Origin: Spirochaetaceae bacterium
Lineage (GTDB): Bacteria; Spirochaetota; Spirochaetia; Treponematales; Breznakiellaceae
Direction of reading: 5' to 3'
DNA length: 20,030 nt
Assembly: GCA_031290855.1 (NCBI GenBank)
Contig: JAISLM010000149.1
Location: 1-20,030 of the forward strand
The notes under the pieces were generated by a model. The model was not told the DNA's origin. It saw only the letters and a program-made list of their open reading frames with translations, and searched no databases. Positions 6,954 through 14,319 of the stretch are shown here, one piece after another (position 1 is the first letter of the stretch; each line of letters begins with the position of its first letter). The translations under genes and the position numbers were made by a program.

Positions 6954-8207
6954 TTACGCTGATTTTGCCAGCGAGATAACTTCGGGCGGTTGAAACTTTT
7001 CCACCGTCTCCTGCGAGATTACCACGCGCTTTTGCCCTGGCTGGGAGGGAAGTTCAAACATTATGTCTATCATCAGCCGTTCTACGATGGCTCGCAACCC
7101 GCGCGCGCCCGTCTTCTGGCGGATCGCGGTTTCGGCGATAGCGTTGACCGCTTCTTCCGTAAACTCAAGTTTAACGTCGTCAATCGCGAGAGAAGCCTGG
7201 TACTGCTTCACTATCGCGTTGCGCGGCTCCGTGATTATGCGCCGGAGGTCTTCTATTTTGAGTTCGTCAAGACAGACGGTTATCGGCAGGCGGCCTATGA
7301 ATTCGGGAATCATGCCGAAGTGGATAAGATCGTCCGGGTGCAGGTTTTTGAACAGTTCTTTAACGCTCTGGTTCTTTGTATCGCGGCCTTCCGCGCCGAA
7401 ACCTATAGGATGCTGCACCACGCGCCGCTCTATGTACTTGTCCAGCCCGACAAAAGCGCCGCCGCATATAAACAAAATGTTCGTCGTGTCGATCCGTATC
7501 ATCTCCTGATTCGGATGCTTGCGGCCGCCCTGCGGCGGCACCGACGCGACAGAACCTTCTATTATCTTTAGCAAAGCCTGCTGGACGCCTTCGCCGGAAA
7601 CATCACGGGTAATCGACACATTCTCGCCCTTGCGTGAAATTTTGTCGATTTCGTCTATGTATACGATACCCCGCTCGGCGGCGGCTATGTTCCCGCCCGC
7701 ATTCTGAATCAGCTTTAGCAGGATGTTTTCAACATCCTCGCCGACATAGCCGGCTTCGGTCAACGTTGTCGCGTCAACTATCGCAAACGGCACCTTGAGC
7801 TTGTGCGCCAGCGTCTTGGCAAGCAGCGTCTTGCCCGTGCCGGTGGGCCCTATCAGCAGTACGTTTGACTTTTCGATCTCCACATCGTCCGGGTTGTTGC
7901 TGGCCGGATTCGCGATACGTTTGTAATGGTTGTAAACGGCGACGGACAGCGCCTTCTTTGCGTCATCCTGCCCGATCACAAACTGGTCAAGGTACTCCTT
8001 TATCTCCCTGGGGCGCGGAATGTCGCCCGTAAACTGGCTCGAAAGATCCCGCTCCCCGTCGTTAAGAATGCGCCGGCAAACCTCTACGCACTCGTCGCAG
8101 ATATATACATCCGACGGGCCGGCTATCAGCCGCCGCGCCGTGTCCCCGCTCTTTCCGCAAAAGGAACAGTTCCTTTCCGAGCTATTGGAATTACGCAATC
8201 TTGCCAT
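6954..8207 (-). CDS. clpX: ATP-dependent unfoldase ClpX
   Basis: AAA+ hexamer that unfolds tagged proteins and feeds them to ClpP. The 417 residues show an N-terminal zinc-binding domain (C14, C17, C37, C40), Walker A GPTGTGKT at 120-127, the GYVG pore loop at 153-156, Walker B with IVYIDE at 181-186, the ClpP-docking IGF loop at 268-270, and the sensor 2 motif TGARGLR in the C-terminal part. Length and motifs are those of a normal active enzyme. The start codon overlaps the last 17 bases of clpP, implying translational coupling. A G-rich AGGGGGG lies just before the ATG. The stop is followed at once by the hairpin that separates it from mutL. Confidence 0.98.
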   Translation of the reverse strand: MARLRNSNSSERNCSFCGKSGDTARRLIAGPSDVYICDECVEVCRRILNDGERDLSSQFTGDIPRPREIKEYLDQFVIGQDDAKKALSVAVYNHYKRIANPASNNPDDVEIEKSNVLLIGPTGTGKTLLAKTLAHKLKVPFAIVDATTLTEAGYVGEDVENILLKLIQNAGGNIAAAERGIVYIDEIDKISRKGENVSITRDVSGEGVQQALLKIIEGSVASVPPQGGRKHPNQEMIRIDTTNILFICGGAFVGLDKYIERRVVQHPIGFGAEGRDTKNQSVKELFKNLHPDDLIHFGMIPEFIGRLPITVCLDELKIEDLRRIITEPRNAIVKQYQASLAIDDVKLEFTEEAVNAIAETAIRQKTGARGLRAIVERLMIDIMFELPSQPGQKRVVISQETVEKFQPPEVISLAKSA

Positions 8208-8805
8208 GTTCCCCCCTGGTTAAAACTTTATCAGCAACACCGTAAGCGACCGCATCTTCCGCAGACATATAAAAGTCCCGTTCCATGTCGGAAGCAATCT
8301 GTTCTGTAGATTTACCCGTATGTTTTGAAAAATAATCTATCGTCATCCGTTTAAGACGCAGTATTTCCTTTGCCTGTATGCCGATGTCCAGGGCCTGGCC
8401 CTGCGCCCCGCCCCACGGCTGGTGAATCAGCACACGCGACGAGGGTAAAACCATGCGCTTGCCCTTGGCGCCGCCGGTCAGAACAAGCGCGCCCATACTG
8501 GCGGCCTGACCGACACAGATCGACTGAACATCACATTTTACGTACTGTATGGTATCGTAAATCGCAAGCCCGGCGGTAACGGAACCGCCCGGAGTATTGA
8601 TATAAAGACTGATGTCTTTCTCGGTATCCTGACCGTCAAGAAACAGCAGTTGGGCCACTACAAGATCCGCCGTTACATCGTTTATCTCTCCGTCAAGAAA
8701 CACAATACGATCCTTGAGCAGCCGTGAGTAAATATCGTAAGACCGTTCACCCATCCCTGTTTGTTCAACGACGATTGGTACAAGGCTATTCATTTTTTCA
8801 TGCAT
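8191..8805 (-). CDS. clpP: ATP-dependent Clp protease, proteolytic subunit
   Basis: Serine peptidase that forms the double heptameric barrel degrading substrates delivered by ClpX. The 204 residues contain the catalytic triad S103 (GQAASMGA), H128 (LIHQP) and D177 (MERDFYMSA), at spacing equal to the Escherichia coli enzyme. The oligomer-handle and N-terminal hairpin segments (PIVVEQTGMGERSYDIYSRLL) are complete. Either ATG at 8805 or the one four codons on (8793) could be used; neither has a good Shine-Dalgarno, so translation may be coupled to tig, whose stop lies nine bases upstream. The order tig-clpP-clpX is widely conserved in bacteria. Confidence 0.98.
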   Translation of the reverse strand: MHEKMNSLVPIVVEQTGMGERSYDIYSRLLKDRIVFLDGEINDVTADLVVAQLLFLDGQDTEKDISLYINTPGGSVTAGLAIYDTIQYVKCDVQSICVGQAASMGALVLTGGAKGKRMVLPSSRVLIHQPWGGAQGQALDIGIQAKEILRLKRMTIDYFSKHTGKSTEQIASDMERDFYMSAEDAVAYGVADKVLTRGEHGKIA

Positions 8806-8814
8806 AATTATAAT

Positions 8815-10167
8815 CTAAGTGTTTTTCGGAAAAATATCCACAAAACTCACTTTTTTCCCGGCTTTTATAGTGTTTTTTTCCAATAAAAGTTCATTCAGCC
8901 TTTCCTGCTTAATGCCGTCAGTAAGATATTCGTTTATTTTCCCGTCCGTTCTGTAAGCTTCCTTCACCGCTTCAAGCGTCCTCCCCGATTTTTCCGCGAT
9001 ATCCTGGTATTTTTTATCCAGTTCATCATCCGAAACTTCTATATTCAACTGGTTTATCAACTTCTCCCTGACTAACGCGGCCTGAATTTTTTTGCGCGTC
9101 TTGAGTTTAAGCTCTTCGTTCTCCATCACATTCCGCACAAAAAGACGCTTCTCCTCATCCCGCATATTGAGTATGGCGGCGCCCTGATCGACCGAGGCAA
9201 ACATCTCCATTGAAAGCATCGATTCCGGTACGGGCGGAGGATCCTGTTCAACAATCTTTTCGATAATCCTGTCGATTTTGGTTTTATGAAGGCTCGTCTC
9301 CAGCGCTTCTTCAAGGCTTTTCCTTATATTCTGCCTTAAATCGGCTATCGTGTTAAACTTTTCGTCGACATCCTGGGCCAGTTCGTCGTCGTCGGGAAGC
9401 TCCCGCCGCTTGACAGCCGTCAGCTTAACGCGAAGCCGTTTTGTTTTACCGGCCAGTTCCGGCTCGTCAAAATCCGCCGGGTATGACTTTTGAAAATCAC
9501 GGGTCTCGCCGCTCTTCATGCCGGTAATTTCATCATCAAACCTAAAAAAATTACGGGCCGACCCAAGCGTAAATGTAAAAGACTCCCGCTTCGACGAGGT
9601 AATTTCCCCGCCGTCTTCATACAGCTCGCTGTAAGCGACAGTAACAACGTCCCCTTTTTCCGCAGCCGCGCCGTCTTCCTTGTCCATCACGATCGCGTTA
9701 CGCTCACGGATAATATCCAGCTCGCTCTCGACATCGGCATCGGTAACTTCGGCGGTTTCCACCTCCACCTCGAAACCTTCCCAGCGATCAACCGTGAAAC
9801 GGGGCGCCGCGTCGTACTTGACCGAGAAAACAAAGTCCCCGGAAAGGTCAAGTTTGGGCTCTCCCTCAACCTGGGGCTCGGAATACGGCAGCGGAACAGC
9901 CTCTTTCGGGAACCCCTCATCCTTGATAGCGTCGTTCACCGTGTTTGCGATGATCGTGTTAAGCACATCTTCCTGAAGCGCTTTACCCAGCTTGCGCTCA
10001 AGCACGGAAACAGGCGCCTTACCCTTGCGAAAGCCGTTTATCCGCAGATCTTTCGCGATACCGTTGACAACCCCGGAGTACTTCGCGCGCAAATCCTCGT
10101 TGTTATAAGTAAAGGTCAGCCTTACCGCCGAATTTTCCAGATGTGTAATTTCCTGTGTTACCGCCAC
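8815..10167 (-). CDS. tig: Trigger factor (ribosome-associated chaperone and prolyl isomerase)
   Basis: Binds the ribosome exit tunnel and folds nascent chains. The 450 residues show the ribosome-docking signature GFRKGKAP at 45-52 in the N-terminal domain. An FKBP-like PPIase domain lies at roughly 150-245 (KGDVVTVAYSELYEDG onwards). A long charged helical C-terminal domain follows, with segments such as IDRIIEKIVEQDPPPVPESM. Translation starts at GTG (10167-10165), preceded by AAGAGGG about four bases upstream, and homologues also begin near M-x-V-T. It is the first protein gene after the tRNA-Gly, only 28 bp away, and is followed by clpP after nine bases. The three genes probably share the promoter at 10283-10311. 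Confidence 0.97.
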   Translation of the reverse strand: MAVTQEITHLENSAVRLTFTYNNEDLRAKYSGVVNGIAKDLRINGFRKGKAPVSVLERKLGKALQEDVLNTIIANTVNDAIKDEGFPKEAVPLPYSEPQVEGEPKLDLSGDFVFSVKYDAAPRFTVDRWEGFEVEVETAEVTDADVESELDIIRERNAIVMDKEDGAAAEKGDVVTVAYSELYEDGGEITSSKRESFTFTLGSARNFFRFDDEITGMKSGETRDFQKSYPADFDEPELAGKTKRLRVKLTAVKRRELPDDDELAQDVDEKFNTIADLRQNIRKSLEEALETSLHKTKIDRIIEKIVEQDPPPVPESMLSMEMFASVDQGAAILNMRDEEKRLFVRNVMENEELKLKTRKKIQAALVREKLINQLNIEVSDDELDKKYQDIAEKSGRTLEAVKEAYRTDGKINEYLTDGIKQERLNELLLEKNTIKAGKKVSFVDIFPKNT

Positions 10168-10195
10168 AATACCCTCTTGAAATGTGTTAAAATGA

Positions 10196-10267
10196 AGCGG
10201 GAAACGGGAGTCGGACCCGCGACATCCACCTTGGCAAGGTGGCGCTCTACCACTGAGCTATTCCCGC
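10196..10267 (-). tRNA. tRNA-Gly (anticodon GCC)
   Basis: On the minus strand the gene reads GCGGGAA at the 5' end and TTCCCGC plus a U discriminator at the 3' end, a 7-bp acceptor stem. The D-arm is AGCTCAGTGGTAGAGC. The anticodon stem CCACC/GGTGG closes the loop TTGCCAA, giving anticodon GCC. The T-arm is CGGGTCCGACTCCCG. The length is 72 bases. CCA is not encoded, so it must be added enzymatically. The gene begins about 15 bases after a strong -10 box and lies 28 bases before tig. The tRNA is therefore presumably processed from a transcript that continues into tig. Confidence 0.97.
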
Positions 10268-10282
10268 GCTTAACCTGATCAA

Positions 10283-10311
10283 TTTATATAGGATCGCAAA
10301 AAAACTGTCAA
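10283..10311 (-). promoter_or_regulatory. Sigma70 promoter for tRNA-Gly and the tig-clpP-clpX operon
   Basis: On the minus strand a perfect -35 TTGACA (10311-10306) is separated by exactly 17 bases from TATAAA (10288-10283), five of six matches to the -10 consensus. The spacer includes a T7 run. The start of transcription would be near 10276, a few bases before the tRNA 5' end. It is the only strong promoter seen for the five-gene group. No CIRCE or other heat-shock operator was found next to it. Confidence 0.85.
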
Positions 10312-10548
10312 GGCAGACGTTCCAGCGCTTTGCGGATAGCTTAACTCAAACTCCAGGCATTGTCTGCAAGGCCCCGCCCCCCGGCAGCTACATTGCCGCC
10401 GCTATGGGGACAGACCCCTCCGCGCCCCCGCCTCATACTGCCGCCTGCGCGGTTTGCCCCCGGACGCCCGGCAGCCCCGTCTTCCATTGGGGGCGCCTCC
10501 GAATTCACCTTTTCCCCGTTTGCCTTGCGGGACGGCTCCAAACCTGTG
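10312..10548. other. GC-rich spacer with no recognised gene
   Basis: Divergent region between the tRNA/tig promoter and the lipoprotein promoter. It is C/G-rich and has open frames on both strands, but their peptides are low-complexity Pro/Arg/Gly strings with no family features. They look like artefacts of base composition. No further promoter or terminator was convincing. Confidence 0.5.
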
Positions 10549-10577
10549 TTTTTTTTTGCAAAAAACGCAAAAAAAAA
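10549..10577. repeat. T9/A9 inverted repeat upstream of the lipoprotein promoter
   Basis: A run of nine T followed by GC (10549-10559) is the exact complement of GC plus nine A (10567-10577), with AAAAAAC between. It lies just upstream of the putative -35 of the lipoprotein promoter. Such A/T tracts could act as an UP element or bend DNA. The stem is too A-T rich to be a good terminator. The runs may also slip in length. Confidence 0.4.
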
Positions 10578-10589
10578 TGCCGGTGAAAC

Positions 10590-10620
10590 TTGTGTACCCC
10601 CCCCCCACCCGTGCTATAAT
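10590..10620 (+). promoter_or_regulatory. Lipoprotein promoter with a C10 homopolymer in the spacer
   Basis: A consensus TATAAT at 10615-10620 is preceded by TGC, making an extended -10. The best -35 is a poor TTGTGT at 10590-10595, giving a 19-bp spacer; TGTGTA at 10591 gives 18. Ten consecutive C (10597-10606) fill most of that spacer. Slippage of the tract would change the -35 to -10 distance one base at a time. Homopolymeric G tracts in the promoters of Treponema pallidum tpr genes are known to switch expression this way. That comparison is the basis for proposing phase variation here. The start of transcription would be near 10627. Confidence 0.6.
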
Positions 10621-10626
10621 GTAGTA

Positions 10627-10868
10627 TATACAAAAGAGGAAGCCCCGGAACAGCGCTTATTCTTTGCAGGAAGACGCCGAACCGGGGCTTGTAAGAACGT
10701 ATAGATCCTGCCACAAAAGGCCGGGCTTTTCAATACGCTTCCTACTTTTTTGTACACGGGTTTTCCGCGCCGGGCTTCTGCCCGCTGCGGGAAACCCGGC
10801 AAGTGCGCCATCGCACAGCGATGGCGTACACGTCCGGGCCTGGCCCGGACGAACAATTTTTTAGGAGG
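10627..10868 (+). promoter_or_regulatory. Structured 5' leader of the lipoprotein mRNA
   Basis: The leader of about 245 nt contains a series of stems. First, AAGCCCCGG (10640-10648) pairs with 10682-10690. Second, a nested stem at 10757-10768/10787-10798 encloses CGGGC-TTCT-GCCCG (10771-10784). Third, a perfect 9-bp CGCCATCGC-ACA-GCGATGGCG lies at 10806-10826. Last is the terminator-like hairpin at 10831-10851. AGGAGG at 10863-10868 sits five bases before the ATG. No known riboswitch consensus was recognised. The arrangement suggests post-initiation control by attenuation or by masking the ribosome-binding site. Confidence 0.5.
10831..10862 (+). terminator. Intrinsic-terminator-like hairpin directly before the lipoprotein RBS
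   Basis: CGTCCGGGCC (10831-10840) and its perfect complement (10842-10851) flank a single T, so the real RNA loop would be three bases or more. After GAACAA comes a T6 run (10857-10862) that abuts the Shine-Dalgarno AGGAGG. The stem and T-run have the form of an intrinsic terminator, though the run starts six bases after the stem. If it works, transcripts stop just before the coding region. Confidence 0.45.
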
Positions 10869-10873
10869 ACTCT

Positions 10874-12715
10874 ATGAAAAAACAGGGTCTATTTTTAGGG
10901 TTTGCCGCCGCTTTGCTTGGCGCGGCATTTATTTTGGCAGGGTGCGAGCAGGAGGCGGAAACCAAATACGTAAACGTGCCTGAAGGCTTCAGACCGCCGG
11001 AAAACACGGTTTTTGCGGCAAACGCAGCCGAGTTGAAAGCCCTGCTTGCGGATGAGGCCGGACTTTATCCCAACATAGGTTTTAAGCCGGTTACCACAAG
11101 CAACGAACTGCCCGGGGTTACGGTACCTGCCGGCAAGACGCTTTACATCGAAATCGCAAGCGCCTATGACTTAACTGCCGACGTAACGGTAACGGGAAGG
11201 GTTGTCGTTTTCGGTAATGGCGGCGCCTTAACTCTTTCCAACGGAAGTTTTGCCGGCGACGGAGAGCAAGGAGAGCTGGTTTTCGAGGATGGCGGCCACT
11301 TGTCGGTAGCAAACGATACACTGTTTGCCACTGCCAGGACCGGCCTGCCCAAAACGGTAAGCATCAGGAAAGGCGCTGCGCTTACTCACACAGGAGCGGC
11401 GCTTACTGACAAAGCCGACATTACGAAGTGGGTAGGCTATGCAGAAGCGGGCAGCCTTGACATCAGCACAAATGCTATAGTAACCACCTCCGTCACACCC
11501 AATGTTGCCATTACCGCCATTGGCCCGCTGGCGGACGGTAAAACCGTAAAGCTTAAACTCAACACAGCGCCCACCGCGGAGGAAACAAGCCTTGAAGTCC
11601 CGGCAGGCGTAAACCTTACTATCGACAACAGCAAAGCCCTCGACACTGTAGAAAGCCTCACGGTGTACGGTACACTTAACGCGACCGGCGCGACGCTTAA
11701 AAGTACCGAAGGCGCAAGCATCAATCTGGGGCCCAAAGGCGAGGCGACACTGGGCAATGCTAAAATAAAGGCCAGCGTTACCGTACCCGCCGGCGCTTGG
11801 CTTGTGGCCAGTTCGATTACTGCCGTCGGGGCCACGGAAACGAATAAAATCACGATAACCTACAAGGCCGGACATAGTGCCCCTCTTATTTCCGACATCG
11901 ACCTGCCTTTCTCCGGTTTTAGCACAACGGACGGCTGGACACTGGCCGATGACATCTCGCTTGCGACAAATCAGAAAATCGCGATTTTAAAGACTGCTTC
12001 TGTATCCTCGATAAAAATTACCGTGCCCGCCGGCAAGACAATCGATAACGACGGAACAATCACGCTGGGTGAGGACGTAAGCCTCGTCCTGACCGCCGGG
12101 GCTACCGATACCGGCGCTAAGATCAGCGGCGCGGGCAAGATCATCGCGGCCAAGACTGAAATCTCCGGCGTCTGGCAGGCGGTCGGCGCGTCCGGCCATG
12201 TCACGATAGCGGCCACCGACGATGATGCCTCCAGCATCACCGCCAGCGCGGCCGCCGCCGTACTCACCGCGGGCACGGGCGGCACGATCACCCAGTTGGC
12301 GGGCACGGGGAACAACCTTACGATTGGGACGGATACGACGATCGACCTGAAAAACACAAGCGGCGCTAGTCCGACCGTTGTCGGCTCGATCAAACTTGCC
12401 GAAAACGCCACGGCGGACGCGGGCGGGAAGCTCACGTTCAGCGCGGGGACCAGCATCGTCAGGGTTGGCAGCGAAACCGACGATACGACGGCGTTAGGCG
12501 CAGCGGGCGGCGTTTTTGTTCTGACAGCAGCGACGGGCAAAATAGCCGTGTCGGATTTCGCCAACGTGCTGATATACGATGGCAACACGACCGCCGACAA
12601 ACTGAACACGATCAAAGGCGGTTCGGGGTCAGGATATTTGCAGGCATACGGCGGCAATAGCCCCGGCAATGACCCCGTGGTAATCAGCGCGAGTACGGTG
12701 ACAGGCTCCAGCTAA
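10874..12715 (+). CDS. Predicted surface lipoprotein with beta-helix-like repeats
   Basis: The 613-residue protein starts at ATG 10874 with an ideal AGGAGG five bases upstream. A lipoprotein signal peptide (MKKQGLFLGF, then a hydrophobic stretch) ends in the lipobox LAGC, so C24 would be acylated; it is the only cysteine. The mature protein is rich in Ala, Thr, Gly, Ser and Val, with short beta-prone strings such as LTIDNSK, SLTVYGTLNATG and TITLGEDVSLVLTAG. The tetrapeptide VPAG recurs at 84-87, 242-245, 304-307 and 384-387, each after a beta strand. Such texture is typical of right-handed beta-helix adhesin or autotransporter-like proteins. No enzymatic motif or known family was recognised. 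Expression is probably controlled by the poly-C promoter and the structured leader. It may face the cell surface or the periplasm. Confidence 0.85.
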   Translation: MKKQGLFLGFAAALLGAAFILAGCEQEAETKYVNVPEGFRPPENTVFAANAAELKALLADEAGLYPNIGFKPVTTSNELPGVTVPAGKTLYIEIASAYDLTADVTVTGRVVVFGNGGALTLSNGSFAGDGEQGELVFEDGGHLSVANDTLFATARTGLPKTVSIRKGAALTHTGAALTDKADITKWVGYAEAGSLDISTNAIVTTSVTPNVAITAIGPLADGKTVKLKLNTAPTAEETSLEVPAGVNLTIDNSKALDTVESLTVYGTLNATGATLKSTEGASINLGPKGEATLGNAKIKASVTVPAGAWLVASSITAVGATETNKITITYKAGHSAPLISDIDLPFSGFSTTDGWTLADDISLATNQKIAILKTASVSSIKITVPAGKTIDNDGTITLGEDVSLVLTAGATDTGAKISGAGKIIAAKTEISGVWQAVGASGHVTIAATDDDASSITASAAAAVLTAGTGGTITQLAGTGNNLTIGTDTTIDLKNTSGASPTVVGSIKLAENATADAGGKLTFSAGTSIVRVGSETDDTTALGAAGGVFVLTAATGKIAVSDFANVLIYDGNTTADKLNTIKGGSGSGYLQAYGGNSPGNDPVVISASTVTGSS

Positions 12716-12754
12716 GCCCCACCGCCCGCCGGCGGCGTCCACAGCCGGCGCCTC

Positions 12755-12847
12755 AAGCCGCTTGCGCGGCTTTAGGCGGCGTAACCCGCGCAGCGCGGGT
12801 TACGCCGCCGCCCCGGCCCGGCTTGCGAAAGCCGGGCCGGGGCGGCG
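12755..12847. repeat. Cluster of overlapping GC-rich hairpins after the lipoprotein gene
   Basis: Three stems follow each other. AAGCCGC-TTGC-GCGGCTT lies at 12755-12772. A perfect 16-bp stem lies at 12775-12790/12794-12809 with a CAG loop. A 19-bp perfect stem lies at 12806-12824/12829-12847 with a GCGA loop. The last two share bases 12806-12809, so at full length they compete. None is followed by a T-run. They lie 40-130 bp after the lipoprotein stop and may stabilise or terminate its mRNA. Confidence 0.5.
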
Positions 12848-12872
12848 TGTCCGTTAGACTCCGTCACGCCGT

Positions 12873-12905
12873 AAACCCCCCGCACGATGGGCGCGCGGGG
12901 GGTTT
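12873..12905 (+). terminator. Likely intrinsic terminator after the lipoprotein unit
   Basis: AAACCCCCCGC (12873-12883) is the exact complement of GCGGGGGGTTT (12895-12905), with an 11-base loop. The stem ends in TTT followed by GTTCG. It is the most terminator-like of the hairpins here, although the T-run is short. The A-run on its left also makes it plausible in the other direction. Confidence 0.5.
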
Positions 12906-12942
12906 GTTCGCGGGCCTTGCCCCGTGCGCGCACTTTCAGGCG

Positions 12943-12985
12943 GCCCGCTTTCAGGCTTGACACCCTGAAAGCGGGCTGGTAAGTT
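12943..12985 (+). promoter_or_regulatory. Putative promoter with -35 in the loop of a 13-bp inverted repeat
   Basis: A perfect TTGACA lies at 12957-12962, 17 bases before TAAGTT (12980-12985), a weak three-of-six -10. The -35 sits in the 8-base loop of a perfect 13-bp inverted repeat (GCCCGCTTTCAGG at 12943-12955, complement at 12964-12976). The repeat could be an operator or an mRNA hairpin of the preceding unit. Transcription would start near 12992, next to the first GTG of the radical SAM gene. Confidence 0.4.
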
Positions 12986-12991
12986 AAAAAA

Positions 12992-14311
12992 GTGGCAGGC
13001 AGAGAGACCGTGAATCCCCAGTGTAATGTAAAAAAAGAACACTACGGCCTGCGGGAAATTGCGGACTTGCTGCGCGGCAGGAAAATCTACCTGTGGGGCG
13101 CGGGGCAGAAGGGCCGGCCTTTCCTCTTCGCGCTTCTGCGCAACGGCTACAGGGCGGAAGCCTTCTTGGACAGCGCCCCGGTGCTGATCGGCACGGACTA
13201 CCGGGGGACGCCGATCCTCGATCCGAAAACTATACTCGGCAGCCCCGCCGCCTTTGAATCTTCGCTGATAATACTTACAAGCACGACCGACAAGATACGG
13301 CAGATGGCGCTCGCCTGCCGCGGGGCGGGGCTTGTCCACGGAAGGCACTACGTCAGGATGCAGGAGCTTGCCCCGCTTTCGCCGAGTATAGAAATATCGG
13401 GCGTCTGCAACCTGCGCTGCATAGCCTGCCCGCGCGGGGAGGGGGCGCGTCTGGAAACGGGCGGCTTCATGAGTTTTGACGATTACAGGAAGGTTCTGCA
13501 AAAGCTGATTCGGGAAATCCCCTGGCTCTTCACGGTAGACCTGTACGTGTGGAGCGACCCGCTGCTGCATCCGGGGCTTGCGGAAATTATCAGGTACAAC
13601 AACGGTTTGGGCATAGGAAGCGGCCTGTCAACAAACCTGAATTACGGGAAGTATCTTGAAGACGTGATAAAGGCCGGGCCCGATTATATACGTGTTTCGA
13701 CATCGGGCTTCGGCCCGAAAAATTACGAGATAACACATTCCGGCGGCACTTGGGAGCTTCTTTTCAAAAACCTGCTTGACGCAAAAAATTATATTAAAAA
13801 ATATGATTCAAAAACGATTATTACGATTCTGTACCATGCCAATAAAAACAATTTGTCAGAATTCGCCGCGATGCGTGATTTTTGCGTCGAAAACGGCTTC
13901 CGGCTGGAGCCTTTGCTGTCGTCAATATTTTCGGATTACGCGATGGATTACATCGAAAAAAAGCCTCTGTGGGAAGGGGCTCGTCTTGCGAAAGACATCA
14001 TGCTGGTGAGCCTTGACGAAATTTTGGAGCGCTGCGCGGAAGAACATTCCGCCCCCTGCCTTGGCATGAGGGCCCTGCCGGTAATTAACTGGGACCTGTC
14101 CGTGCTGCTGTGCTGTTTTTATTCCTACGAGCGGCTTGCGCCAAACTACCTTGACATCGGAATTGACGAGATAATAGAACGGCGCAACAACGCGGAGTTC
14201 TGCAAAAAGTGTATAAAGTATTCCCTGCACAGATTTTGGGATCACCCGAACTATACAAAGAATCTGCGTCCGCTGCTGGCGGAATTAAGCGAAGGAAACG
14301 CGGTGATCTAG
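12992..14311 (+). CDS. Radical SAM/SPASM-like protein with N-terminal Rossmann-like domain
   Basis: Residues 29-125 (KIYLWGAGQKGRPFLFALLR, AFLDSAP, ILDPKTIL) form a small nucleotide-binding-like domain. Residues 130-300 are the radical SAM core, with the 4Fe-4S/SAM motif CNLRCIAC (C139, C143, C146). The usual GGEP..HP step reads WSDPLLHPG. The C-terminus has SPASM-like cysteines: C356, C374, C375, C404 and C407 (FCKKC). The protein would use SAM radical chemistry; the substrate is unknown. It heads a tight operon (eight bases to the next gene) of sugar-type genes, suggesting glycan or nucleotide-sugar modification. Starts are GTG at 12992 or GTG at 13010; neither has a clear Shine-Dalgarno, and 12992 gives 439 residues. 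A decayed paralogue lies at 18879-19741. Confidence 0.9.
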   Translation: MAGRETVNPQCNVKKEHYGLREIADLLRGRKIYLWGAGQKGRPFLFALLRNGYRAEAFLDSAPVLIGTDYRGTPILDPKTILGSPAAFESSLIILTSTTDKIRQMALACRGAGLVHGRHYVRMQELAPLSPSIEISGVCNLRCIACPRGEGARLETGGFMSFDDYRKVLQKLIREIPWLFTVDLYVWSDPLLHPGLAEIIRYNNGLGIGSGLSTNLNYGKYLEDVIKAGPDYIRVSTSGFGPKNYEITHSGGTWELLFKNLLDAKNYIKKYDSKTIITILYHANKNNLSEFAAMRDFCVENGFRLEPLLSSIFSDYAMDYIEKKPLWEGARLAKDIMLVSLDEILERCAEEHSAPCLGMRALPVINWDLSVLLCCFYSYERLAPNYLDIGIDEIIERRNNAEFCKKCIKYSLHRFWDHPNYTKNLRPLLAELSEGNAVI

Positions 14312-14319
14312 GGGGCGGC

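Noticed and set aside
9490..10278. Plus-strand open frame across tig and the tRNA
   Set aside because: It is antisense to trigger factor and reads through a clear tRNA gene; its last part is only the complement of the tRNA.
11228..12669. Minus-strand open frames opposite the lipoprotein
   Set aside because: They are complements of a low-complexity Ala/Thr-rich coding sequence without start signals or motifs.
14209..14319. Upstream start for the transketolase N-terminal half
   Set aside because: It would overlap the radical SAM gene by over 100 bases and adds a basic segment absent from transketolases; GTG 14320 fits the spacing and the family start.
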